A stretch of DNA of 7,920 nt from contig JACWAG010000051.1 in NCBI GenBank assembly GCA_014874425.1, positions 1 through 7,920 of the forward strand, in the 5' to 3' direction. The notes beneath the pieces were generated by a model. The model saw nothing but the letters and a program-made list of their open reading frames with translations. It did not search any database and was not told the DNA's origin. The position numbers and the translations under genes were made by a program. Of the stretch, positions 1 to 6,303 are shown one piece after another (within the stretch, counting starts at the first letter, position 1; every line of letters begins with the position of its first letter). This DNA is from Syntrophaceae bacterium (GTDB lineage: Bacteria; Desulfobacterota; Desulfomonilia; Desulfomonilales; Desulfomonilaceae).

Positions 1-183
1 CGCCACTTTGCTGCGGAAATGCGCATAAAGCGTCTTTTTGCTCATCCCGAGTTCTCGCGCAAGGTCATCCATAGTAATGGAGCGGAAACCGTAGGCAAAA
101 AAATGACGCCGGGCTGTGGCGACAATCCGTTGTCGTCCGGAATTTTCGACAGGAGCCACGTGCTGCGCTCCATCTTTTTTCAT
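1..183 (-). CDS. TetR/AcrR-family transcriptional regulator, N-terminal part (cut by the window edge)
   Basis: Reading the minus strand from the ATG at 183 gives 61 codons open to the window edge, beginning MKKDGAQHVAPVENSGRQ. Residues about 17-61 form the classic TetR DNA-binding domain: an RQRIVATARRHFFAYGF helix, then ITMDDLARELGMSKKTLYAHF, the helix-turn-helix with the signature LYxHF ending, followed by RSKVA. TetR proteins are usually about 190-220 residues, so the ligand-binding C-terminal two thirds lies outside the window. The start is supported by a TGAGGT Shine-Dalgarno a few bases upstream and by a sigma70-like promoter at 250-278. It is divergent from the PPOX-MFS pair, the arrangement in which TetR proteins often repress both themselves and the neighbouring exporter. 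The ligand cannot be inferred. The family call is firm; the regulatory target is inference. Confidence 0.93.
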   Translation of the reverse strand, partial: MKKDGAQHVAPVENSGRQRIVATARRHFFAYGFRSITMDDLARELGMSKKTLYAHFRSKVA

Positions 184-194
184 AAACGACCTCA

Positions 195-246
195 CTAGCC
201 TGGGCCTGAGCTATAGACCTGTGCGTTATAATACCCAGGAAACTAG
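195..246. repeat. interrupted inverted repeat in the tetR leader (possible operator or leader structure)
   Basis: CTAGCCTGGG (195-204) faces CCCAGG-AAA-CTAG (234-246): two matching blocks, CCTGGG/CCCAGG and CTAG/CTAG, with three extra bases on one side. It lies just downstream of the predicted start of the tetR transcript, where an autoregulatory operator could sit. The spacing is wide for a single TetR dimer site, so an RNA leader hairpin or chance is also possible. Confidence 0.3.
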
Positions 247-249
247 ATC

Positions 250-278
250 AGTATATGGAGTTTATCCTGCGCAGTCAA
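250..278 (-). promoter_or_regulatory. sigma70-like promoter for the tetR-type gene
   Basis: On the minus strand TTGACT (273-278) is followed by a 17-base spacer and TATACT (250-255), matching the TTGACA/TATAAT consensus at 5/6 and 5/6. Transcription would start near 243 and give a leader of about 60 bases before the ATG at 183. No other promoter in this gap is as good. Confidence 0.65.
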
Positions 279-301
279 GAGTGATTTCTAGGGGTGCGCC
301 C

Positions 302-335
302 TTGATGGTTTGCGGAATAGGGGATTAACTGTTAA
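302..335 (+). promoter_or_regulatory. weak candidate promoter with overlapping TTAAC-T-GTTAA dyad upstream of the PPOX gene
   Basis: The divergent gap 184-505 has no convincing gene. On the plus strand TTGATG (302-307) lies 17 bases before TTAACT (325-330), a poor -10. The -10 candidate overlaps the small dyad TTAAC-T-GTTAA (325-335), which could be a regulator half-site pair. The leader to the ATG at 506 would be about 170 bases. Match quality is low, and another promoter further downstream is possible. Confidence 0.2.
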
Positions 336-505
336 TTTGAGATTCCTAGTAGCCGATCCATTGCTACTCCGGCTAATGTGGCTAGACGGCGGCGAACACG
401 GCGCTGGATAGGTGACCAATGTCGCGAGCCCAATCATCGTCGATCTGACGAATACAGCAGTAGATGAAGCGCTCGTGCGGAAATCCAACAAAGGGAGCGT
501 GACAA

Positions 506-1105
506 ATGCGGCGCAAGCACTGTGAAATAACCGACCCCCAAGATATTGAACGGATTCTCAACTCAACCACGATTGGTCGATTGGCCACTAGTGGCGCGGA
601 CGGTTATCCCTATATTATTCCGATAAATTTTGCAAATTACGAGGGGAATATCTATTTTCATTCCGCGTCAAAGGGTGAGAAGTTGGACAACCTGGCTCGA
701 GATCCCAAGGTTTGCTTCGAGGTGGATATTCCGATGGCATACCTCGACACGGGTTTTGACCCGGACAGACGGATCTGCCATCTGCACCAATACTATCATT
801 CAGTCATTATTCGGGGACAGGCAAGTGTTGTCCCGGACGGCCCCTTGAAGGTCGCTGCCCTCAATGCGCTGGTAACCAAGCAAGAGAAAGGCGCCGATCA
901 TGAGTTGGTAAACGAGGAAATGCCGGGTTACAAGGCTTGTAAAGTGGTCAAAATCGAGCCAATTTTTATCTCGGCGAAAAGTGACCTGGGACAAAACAAG
1001 TCTACAGAAGAGCGATTAGCGGTTGCACAATACCTAAAGAGCCGCAACCAGTCCGGCGATTTAGAAACAGTTAAATCAATGGGTTTCGATCCTGCGGATC
1101 TGTAA
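506..1105 (+). CDS. pyridoxamine 5'-phosphate oxidase-fold (NimA-like) flavin-binding protein
   Basis: The product is 199 residues with the split-barrel FMN-binding fold of the PPOX/NimA family. Visible family marks are the opening CEITDPQDIERIL helix, GRLATSGADGYPYIIPINF (about 24-42), the strand IYFHSASKGEKLDNLARDPKVCFEVD (about 49-74), the later strand YYHSVIIRGQASVV (about 96-109) and the closing VVKIEPIFISAKSDLGQ (about 147-163). Length fits this subfamily. Relatives include 5-nitroimidazole reductases (NimA) and uncharacterised flavin or heme binders in anaerobes; a true PNPOx role in B6 synthesis is unlikely given the NimA-like layout. The ATG has a good Shine-Dalgarno, AGGGAG, eight bases upstream. 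It is cytoplasmic, transcribed away from the TetR gene and followed after 99 bp by an MFS transporter, suggesting joint handling of a small redox-active or toxic compound. The substrate is unknown. Confidence 0.9.
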   Translation: MRRKHCEITDPQDIERILNSTTIGRLATSGADGYPYIIPINFANYEGNIYFHSASKGEKLDNLARDPKVCFEVDIPMAYLDTGFDPDRRICHLHQYYHSVIIRGQASVVPDGPLKVAALNALVTKQEKGADHELVNEEMPGYKACKVVKIEPIFISAKSDLGQNKSTEERLAVAQYLKSRNQSGDLETVKSMGFDPADL

Positions 1106-1116
1106 ACAGGCGAGAG

Positions 1117-1157
1117 TTGCGGTAGAGCGGCTCATGTCCAAGGACCCTCTGCGGCAA
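1117..1157 (+). repeat. imperfect hairpin between the PPOX and MFS genes
   Basis: TTGCGGTAGAG (1117-1127) can pair with CTCTGCGGCAA (1147-1157) over 10 of 11 positions, one of them a G-U pair. A smaller GTCC-AA-GGAC stem lies inside the loop. No T-tract follows, so it is not an ordinary intrinsic terminator. It could be an attenuating or stabilising structure in a shared PPOX-MFS transcript. Confidence 0.35.
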
Positions 1158-1204
1158 TTCAGTTCGAAATATATGTTGATTCCCGTTGAAGAGAAAAACA
1201 ATTT

Positions 1205-2458
1205 TTGAAACTTTATGTCTCCAATTTTTTGGCCGTGTTTATGACTGAACCTCACAAGCTATTCAACTTCGAGTTTTTCGGGTTGTGCATGGTCGCATTC
1301 CTGGCCGTCTGCAACGTTAGCGTCTTCTACAACCTCTTCAACTATCTGCAAACTTTGGGAATTCCCACCGGGTTATGTGGATTGGTGATCGGAGCTTATT
1401 CTCTTACCGCTATGGTTCTCTATCTGTTGGGAAGTCCATTCCTGAACATCACAAACGCTCCCCGCGTTATGCTGCTGGGCATGATGCTGATGATAGTCTG
1501 CGGTATAGGCTATCTTTTTGTTCATTCTTTGTACGGGCTGATAGTGTTGCGCATAATCAACGGCGCCGGTCAGTTCTGCACGAGTGGTGGGGTAATGGCC
1601 CTATTCGTGTCAGTTATCCCTCTTGAGAAAAGCGGCCAGGCTTTTGGACTTTACTCCGTGGCTATTTTGCTGGGCTATGCGGGAGTACCCACTATCATGG
1701 ATGCTTTAGCCCCTTTCATCCCTTCCCCGCCCTATGGCTATGCGGCTGCCACAGTATCACTGGTTCCAGCGACATGGATCGTTTTGCGGATTCGTCGACG
1801 ACGTGCCGATTCATCAAAATCTGTGCCGCAAGGACATCTGCCTGCGTGGACCGACATCCGGGTTAACGTGCTCCAACTGCCGGTGGCATTGCTGCTTTTG
1901 TTAAACATGAGCTACTTTTCCAATTGGAGCAGTCTGTTTTTTCTATTCAAAGGATTTGCGCAACAGCAGGGTCTCGCCAATGTAGGGGCCTTTTTCACCG
2001 TGCAGATGGTATCAATGATCGTTATCCGGCTTTTGGCGGGCCGGATGTTCGATGTGATCAACAAAGTGTGGCTGGTGGGAATCTGCTTTATTATCGTTGG
2101 ACTGGGGCACCTGGCGCTGGGTCACCTCCCTGGGCTTTGGGCTGTGCCGTTTGTGGGTGTCCTTTTCGGGCTAGGGATGGGGTTAGGCTATCCCGCTATC
2201 AACGGCCTGATGCTACAGATCTCCGCGCCCCATTTCCGCTCCCTTAACGCAAACCTGATGCTCTTCGCCGTTCAAGCGGGGTTTTTCCTGGGCCCGGTGT
2301 TAGGTGGCGCACTGGTGGCCAATTGGAACTACCATGGGTATTTTCTGGCAAGTAGCTGTCTGGCCTTCGTGGCTGCGGCATTGAGTGTGGCCTTGGCCAT
2401 GAGTTCTGCCTCTAGACGCTTCAACGGGGATGGGGTGTCACAACTGACAGAGATGTAG
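1205..2458 (+). CDS. major facilitator superfamily (MFS) transporter
   Basis: This is a very hydrophobic 417-residue protein of the right size for a 12-helix MFS carrier. Two six-helix halves are separated by a basic, polar loop at about 195-218 (RIRRRRADSSKSVPQG). The first helix is about 24-47; the second half carries a motif-A-like RLLAGRMFDV (about 275-284) between helices 8 and 9. Glycine-rich helix 10 (LFGLGMGLGYPAING) and the FFLGPVLGGALV stretch also fit the family. It acts in the inner membrane, most likely as a drug or metabolite exporter. The start is uncertain: the open frame begins with TTG at 1205, with GAAGAG about 11 bases upstream. The ATG at 1241 gives MTEPHKLFNFEFFGL, a natural-looking N-terminus just before helix 1, but has no Shine-Dalgarno. 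It probably belongs to the same unit as the PPOX gene. No substrate can be read from the sequence. Confidence 0.9.
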   Translation: MKLYVSNFLAVFMTEPHKLFNFEFFGLCMVAFLAVCNVSVFYNLFNYLQTLGIPTGLCGLVIGAYSLTAMVLYLLGSPFLNITNAPRVMLLGMMLMIVCGIGYLFVHSLYGLIVLRIINGAGQFCTSGGVMALFVSVIPLEKSGQAFGLYSVAILLGYAGVPTIMDALAPFIPSPPYGYAAATVSLVPATWIVLRIRRRRADSSKSVPQGHLPAWTDIRVNVLQLPVALLLLLNMSYFSNWSSLFFLFKGFAQQQGLANVGAFFTVQMVSMIVIRLLAGRMFDVINKVWLVGICFIIVGLGHLALGHLPGLWAVPFVGVLFGLGMGLGYPAINGLMLQISAPHFRSLNANLMLFAVQAGFFLGPVLGGALVANWNYHGYFLASSCLAFVAAALSVALAMSSASRRFNGDGVSQLTEM

Positions 2459-2509
2459 GCAGACCCATGAGCCTCGGTACTGGGATAATCGCAGGATAGC
2501 TCCATGATT

Positions 2510-2527
2510 TTCCCATGATCATGGGAA
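2510..2527. repeat. perfect 18-bp palindrome
   Basis: TTCCCATGATCATGGGAA is an exact palindrome with no loop, 52 bases after the MFS stop and in the gap between converging genes. No T-run follows, and a loop-free dyad is a poor RNA hairpin, so it resembles a dimeric protein-binding site more than a terminator. No gene starts next to it on either strand, so its role is unclear. Confidence 0.55.
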
Positions 2528-2681
2528 TAGCGCGACCGTATGATGAGCCACCAGAAATCGTAACACGATGGTGTCTGAGCCTGAAAATAGATGGTTTACG
2601 CAGTAATGACTATATCAAAGGAAGGTTGGGGCTAACTTGTCCAAGGGATATTAATGTTTCCGGCGGGTTCAAACGTTCCCT

Positions 2682-2707
2682 TCTATGTTCATCTCCAAAG
2701 ACATAGA
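2682..2707. repeat. 7-bp inverted repeat downstream of the HTH gene
   Basis: TCTATGT (2682-2688) and ACATAGA (2701-2707) are exact complements with a 12-base loop, 11 bases past the stop of the minus-strand HTH gene. It could form a weak 3' hairpin for that transcript. There is no T-tract on the minus strand, so calling it a terminator would be speculative. Confidence 0.3.
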
Positions 2708-2717
2708 GAAATTGGCT

Positions 2718-2999
2718 CTAGACTGCCGCCCTTTTGCGACGAGAGGCATTGCCAGTCCCGGTTATCACGTCTCCATGAGGCGCATTCATTTCTCGCAATT
2801 CCTCTAATAAGCCAGGGTGTTTCTCCAACAATGAGAGAACCTTGACCAGCAAAAGTGGTGGCTGAGTCTTCCCTCTTTCATAACGAGAGAAGGCCAACGG
2901 TCCGAGGCCAAAGTTCTTTGCTAACTCTGATTGAGTAAGCTTCAACGACTTGCGAATACGTCGGATATTGGCGCTGACCTCAGATCTAGCAGTATTCAT
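2718..2999 (-). CDS. mqsA: XRE-type helix-turn-helix protein, C-terminal half of an MqsA-family antitoxin
   Basis: Starting at the first ATG gives 93 residues: a linker helix (MNTARSEVSANIRRIRKS), an XRE HTH at about 14-45 (LKLTQSELAKNFGLGPLAFS, then RYERGKTQPP), the VKVLSLLEKHPGLLEELRE helix (about 52-70) and a basic tail ending RRKRAAV. The FSRYERGKTQPP plus LLEKHPELLEE layout is diagnostic of the MqsA (YgiT) antitoxin C-terminal domain rather than a generic XRE repressor. In E. coli MqsA this domain dimerises and represses the mqsRA operon. The reading frame continues open upstream into zinc-finger coding sequence (3000-3161) without a start codon, so this ATG is either a secondary start or not used; there is no clear Shine-Dalgarno before it. 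No MqsR toxin lies beside it. The residue matching DNA-contact Asn97 of E. coli MqsA is Leu35, while the Arg101 equivalent (Arg39) is kept. Confidence 0.7.
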   Translation of the reverse strand: MNTARSEVSANIRRIRKSLKLTQSELAKNFGLGPLAFSRYERGKTQPPLLLVKVLSLLEKHPGLLEELREMNAPHGDVITGTGNASRRKRAAV

Positions 3000-3161
3000 T
3001 AATGCTGTCTGCGCTTCGTCAAGACGTTGATTACTTTCTGAATCCCATACACCTTCACCGCAAGCCGGACAAAACTCACCTTTTAGGTTCTCAACTGTTA
3101 CTGATTGACCGCTGTAAGAAAGCGTCTCGTCTTGGTTCTTTTTTCGGGACCGTTGAAGTAG
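3000..3161 (-). pseudogene. 5' remnant of the same MqsA-type antitoxin: zinc-finger half lacking its first CxxC and start codon
   Basis: In frame with the HTH ORF, the minus strand upstream of 2999 reads through KNQDETLSYSGQSVTVENLK, then GEFCPACGEGVWDSESNQRL, up to a TAG at 3162-3164. This is the middle and end of a YgiT/MqsA zinc finger: the strand before the second knuckle, CPACGE (the second CxxC) and the following acidic helix. A complete MqsA opens with a CPxC knuckle about 15 residues before the preserved part. Here that stretch is replaced by LLQRSRK and a stop, with no ATG, GTG or TTG in frame and no CxxC in the other two frames. The loss lies only 10-30 bases from the stop of the acyl-CoA ligase gene, as though a rearrangement joined the two. 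Confidence 0.6.
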
Positions 3162-3173
3162 CTAGAGGATATT

Positions 3174-5303
3174 TTACTGTTCCTCGGGCGCCTTCAAGAT
3201 GATTCGGCAATCTCCAACCACGGCGTCTTTCCCTTTCTCATAAACCATTAACGGATTAATATCGAGTTCATGAATCTCCGGATGATCCATCACCATGGCC
3301 GAAAGACTGACGAGGGATCGCTCCAGGGTCTCAACATCCAGGGGAGGTTTGCCTCGATACCCTTGCAGTATTTTTATACCTTTGATGCTACTAATCATTC
3401 TGTGGGCTTCATTGCGTCCAATGGGCGCCACGCGAAAAACAACATCTCGGAAAATTTCTACAAAAATGCCCCCGAGTCCAAACATAAGCAGCGGCCCGTA
3501 TATAGGATATCTATTCATACCTAGAATAACCTCCTGGCCTTCCCGCTCCGCCATTTTCTGGACGAGGACGCCGTCAATCTCTGCGTTGGGAACGTGTTCC
3601 AGCCCTCGTTGTACGATTGCCTCGAATTCTTGCGCTGCGGTCTTGCCGTCATCAATATTTAGGACGACACCACCCACATCTGACTTGTGGAGAATTTGCG
3701 GTGAGACAATCTTCAGAGCTACCGGCGCCTTTATGGATTCAGCGAACTCTCCAGCCTCCTCCTTAGTCCTAGCGAGCATGGACTGAAGGACCTTAAACCC
3801 GTAGCATTGGAGAACCTGTTCACCTTCTAATTCACTCATGCTGGGCCGCCCTTGAGCGAGGGCACGTTGTATAATTTTCGAGGCGCGGTCTTTATCGTGA
3901 ATCAACTTGAACTGATCGAGAGATTGACGATTCATCCAGCGAGAGTAATGATAAAGCTTTCCAAATGCCTGAGCAGCTTGCTCCGGAAAGCGAAATACTG
4001 GTAGCCCATGTTCCTGAAGGTGGTTCACGCCGGCTGAGACATCGACGACCCCCATGAAGCAGCAGAGAATAGGTTTCTGAGTGTTTATTGCGATCCGGGC
4101 GATAACTTCTGCCGTTCCCAAAGCGTTGGTCATGGATTGGGGTGTGAGAATCACAATAGCGCCGTCGACTCCTTCATCGCTGATTACTGATCTAAGAGCA
4201 TTCTCATATCTATCCTCTGGGGCATCGCCTATAACATCGACCGGGTTTAGCACGTTGGCGGTAGGCGGCAGATGACTCGTCAGCGCCTCCACTGTCTCTT
4301 GGCTAAATTTGGCCAACTCCAGACCGGATGATATCGTCATGTCAGTGGCGACTATGCCCGGACCACCCGCATTTGTAATTATGCCCACCCGATTCCCCGC
4401 GGGTATTTTTTTATATGAAAATGCGGCCGCATAGTTGAAGAGATCCTCAATGGAATCCGCTCTGATGATGCCCGTTTGCTGAAAAAAGGCTTCATAAATA
4501 GCGTCCGATCCAGCCAGGGAACCCGTATGGGAAGCAGCGGCACGCTGCCCGGCGATAGTTCTCCCGGACTTTACTACGACTATAGGGGTGGGGCGATGCC
4601 CCGAAGTAATATGCTTTGCCGTCTTTATAAACTCCGGGCCCCGGCTAATCTCTTCCAGGTAGACCATGATAACGTTGGTTTCTGGGTCCTGATGGAGAAA
4701 AAGTAGGAGTTCCAGTTCATCGACATCGGCCTTATTACCAATTGAGACGAATTTCGAAAAACCAAACTCCCGCTCTGCCGCAAAATCTAGCACTGCAGTA
4801 CAGAGGGCCCCACTCTGAGATATGAATGAAATATGACCGAACGCCGGCATGTGGGTAGAGAAGCTAGCATTGAGTCGAACAGATGGATTCGGGTTGATTA
4901 CTCCCAGGCAGTTGGGTCCAATCATACGGATCCCGGCTTGCCGACACTTGGCTACAATTTCATCTTCAATCTTACGTCCATCTCCGCCAATTTCCCGGAA
5001 ACCTGCGGATACTATAACGATTCCCTTTATTCCCTTTTCTGCGGCCTCTTCAACTGCGCTCAGGGCCAATTTCGGCGGCAGTACGATAATAGCCAAATCG
5101 ACTGGTTCAGGTAATTCGGAAATGGAAGGATATGCTCTGACGGATCTCACGGACCTGGCCCTAGGATTTACCGGGTACAGGGTCCCTCGATAGTCGCCTT
5201 GAAGAATGTTTACGAAAATGTCGTGGCCGACTTTCCCGGGGGTTGTGGAAGCTCCCACAACTGCCACTGATTGTGGAGAAAAGATGGCGTCGAGTTGGCG
5301 CAT
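3174..5303 (-). CDS. fused acetate (acyl)-CoA ligase, ADP-forming (alpha-beta)
   Basis: This 709-residue protein makes or uses acyl-CoA with ADP/ATP and phosphate (acyl-CoA + ADP + Pi = acid + CoA + ATP) in the cytoplasm. The alpha part comes first: a Rossmann CoA-binding domain (about 5-135; SVAVVGAS, YPVNPRA, IGPNCLGV), then succinyl-CoA-ligase-like domains (about 150-460) with SQSGALCTA (162-170) and AASHTGSLAGSDA (256-268), whose His259 is the expected phosphohistidine. The beta part (about 485-709) is an ATP-grasp domain with SPQILHKSDVGGVVL (534-548), whose His539 matches the second phosphohistidine, MFGLGGIFVEI (607-617) and ELDINPLMV (679-687). Length is normal for bacterial fused forms, and there is no C-terminal acetyltransferase as in PatZ. 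The ATG has a good AAAGGA Shine-Dalgarno. Upstream on the same strand lies an MBL hydrolase after a 198-bp gap, so shared transcription is possible. Acid specificity cannot be told; aryl and branched acids are used by some relatives. Confidence 0.93.
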   Translation of the reverse strand: MRQLDAIFSPQSVAVVGASTTPGKVGHDIFVNILQGDYRGTLYPVNPRARSVRSVRAYPSISELPEPVDLAIIVLPPKLALSAVEEAAEKGIKGIVIVSAGFREIGGDGRKIEDEIVAKCRQAGIRMIGPNCLGVINPNPSVRLNASFSTHMPAFGHISFISQSGALCTAVLDFAAEREFGFSKFVSIGNKADVDELELLLFLHQDPETNVIMVYLEEISRGPEFIKTAKHITSGHRPTPIVVVKSGRTIAGQRAAASHTGSLAGSDAIYEAFFQQTGIIRADSIEDLFNYAAAFSYKKIPAGNRVGIITNAGGPGIVATDMTISSGLELAKFSQETVEALTSHLPPTANVLNPVDVIGDAPEDRYENALRSVISDEGVDGAIVILTPQSMTNALGTAEVIARIAINTQKPILCCFMGVVDVSAGVNHLQEHGLPVFRFPEQAAQAFGKLYHYSRWMNRQSLDQFKLIHDKDRASKIIQRALAQGRPSMSELEGEQVLQCYGFKVLQSMLARTKEEAGEFAESIKAPVALKIVSPQILHKSDVGGVVLNIDDGKTAAQEFEAIVQRGLEHVPNAEIDGVLVQKMAEREGQEVILGMNRYPIYGPLLMFGLGGIFVEIFRDVVFRVAPIGRNEAHRMISSIKGIKILQGYRGKPPLDVETLERSLVSLSAMVMDHPEIHELDINPLMVYEKGKDAVVGDCRIILKAPEEQ

Positions 5304-5501
5304 ACGTTTTCCTTTCGTAGTATCGGAAGCCCCTATGATCCAGTCTTAAGTTTTTACTGCCTTACCGAATAAACCCGAACCGGAATCATGCAACGGTAAT
5401 GGTATCCACTGTTACTATCGCCGATCTATGTCGAATATAATTTGAACACGGTCGATACGCATTAGCAAGGCTTCTTCACTAAGAGAGATCGCAGTTTTGC
5501 T
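5304..5501. other. 198-bp gap between the MBL and acyl-CoA ligase genes
   Basis: No ORF or strong hairpin is visible. Besides the ligase Shine-Dalgarno (AAAGGA), the only promoter-like pair on the minus strand is TTGCAT (5388-5393) with TATTCG (5366-5371) at 16-base spacing, each matching the consensus at only 3/6. The gap is long enough for the ligase to have its own promoter. Confidence 0.3.
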
Positions 5502-6221
5502 CTATTCCGGGATTTTTCCTCTTTTCCCGATCGCCAGATCATGAACAGGTATTATGATATCAGCTTCTTTCTTTATACGAATCATACTGTCATAGGCCTG
5601 GATTGCGTCCAGCAACACACCAGGCGCTATTACGCCACCACCGGATGGAAAATTTTCGGAATTACAGCACAAACCTGTTATGATAGCTTTTCCAGCTGAT
5701 GTTTGAATGACAACCGACTGCCCACCGGGTGTATGCCCTGGAGTAAAGATCACACCTATCCCATCTACGATTTCTGTGTCGCCCTCGATCACTTTCAAAT
5801 TTATCCCTTCCAGAACATCAGGATAATATCTATGATCAATCGGGTGCGGATTCATGCAGAAATCCAGTTCAGCTTTCTGGACATAGAATTCAGCGTTGGA
5901 ACACAATGAATCATTTTCGCAATGATCATTGTGCAAATGCGTATGAATAACTATGTCTATGTCCTCAGGCTTCCAGCCAATTGTTTCCAGGGCTTCTTCG
6001 AATGGTCTTACCGGAAACCCTGTTCTCTCCTCGAGATCATCTGGCGCTATAAATTCCTCGATACCTGTGTCAACAAGTATTTTCTTGGCGCCTCCCATAA
6101 TTGCAAAAGTGTAAATTGGCAATATTATGCGTTTTCCATAAAAGCGTTGATAAGTTAATATTCCTTGATCGGTTTCATTAAAACCAACCGCCAAAGGGTG
6201 AATTGTGTAATTAGTTCGCAT
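5502..6221 (-). CDS. MBL-fold metallohydrolase, N-acyl-homoserine-lactonase-like
   Basis: Taken from the ATG at 6221 the protein is 239 residues. The frame can be opened 6 codons earlier at a TTG (6239), but a good GAGAGG Shine-Dalgarno nine bases before the ATG overlaps that TTG, so the ATG is preferred. The metallo-beta-lactamase core is clear: KKILVDTGI (about 46-54), the metal motif HTHLHNDH (93-100, with H95, H97, D99 and H100 as HxHxDH), H163 in FTPGHTPGGQ, and a late His in IPVHD (H227). Layout and length match the AHL-lactonase branch (AiiA-like), enzymes that open lactones or hydrolyse related esters and thioesters. Oddly, the stretch where family members carry the metal-bridging Asp reads ITGLCCNSENF (181-191), with no Asp. 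It is cytoplasmic, with no signal peptide. Being upstream of an acyl-CoA ligase on the same strand hints at acid release and activation, but the true substrate is unknown. Confidence 0.88.
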   Translation of the reverse strand: MRTNYTIHPLAVGFNETDQGILTYQRFYGKRIILPIYTFAIMGGAKKILVDTGIEEFIAPDDLEERTGFPVRPFEEALETIGWKPEDIDIVIHTHLHNDHCENDSLCSNAEFYVQKAELDFCMNPHPIDHRYYPDVLEGINLKVIEGDTEIVDGIGVIFTPGHTPGGQSVVIQTSAGKAIITGLCCNSENFPSGGGVIAPGVLLDAIQAYDSMIRIKKEADIIIPVHDLAIGKRGKIPE

Positions 6222-6303
6222 TGTTTTATTACCTCTCAATTACGCAAGCGAATCCCTGTAAAATTTCCGGCGTAAAAATCTTTATCGCCCGATTCTTCTT
6301 TGA

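Noticed and set aside
288..588. Minus-strand open frames of 67-68 codons between the TetR and PPOX genes
   Set aside because: Low-complexity, Ser/Arg-rich products without Shine-Dalgarno or family features; they lie opposite the PPOX start and the protein-like plus-strand frame.
2510..2527. The 18-bp palindrome as an intrinsic terminator of the MFS gene
   Set aside because: It has no loop and no following T-run, so RNA termination is not supported.
3295..3786. 163-codon plus-strand frame opposite the acyl-CoA ligase
   Set aside because: Antisense shadow of the ATP-grasp domain: Ser/Pro/Arg-rich with no recognisable motif, while the other strand encodes a fully conserved enzyme.
4833..5193. 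Overlapping plus-strand frames opposite the CoA-binding domain of the ligase
   Set aside because: Mirror frames of a strongly conserved gene with no independent support.
5366..5393. Promoter for the acyl-CoA ligase
   Set aside because: Both boxes match the consensus at only three of six positions; this is not above chance for a 198-bp gap.
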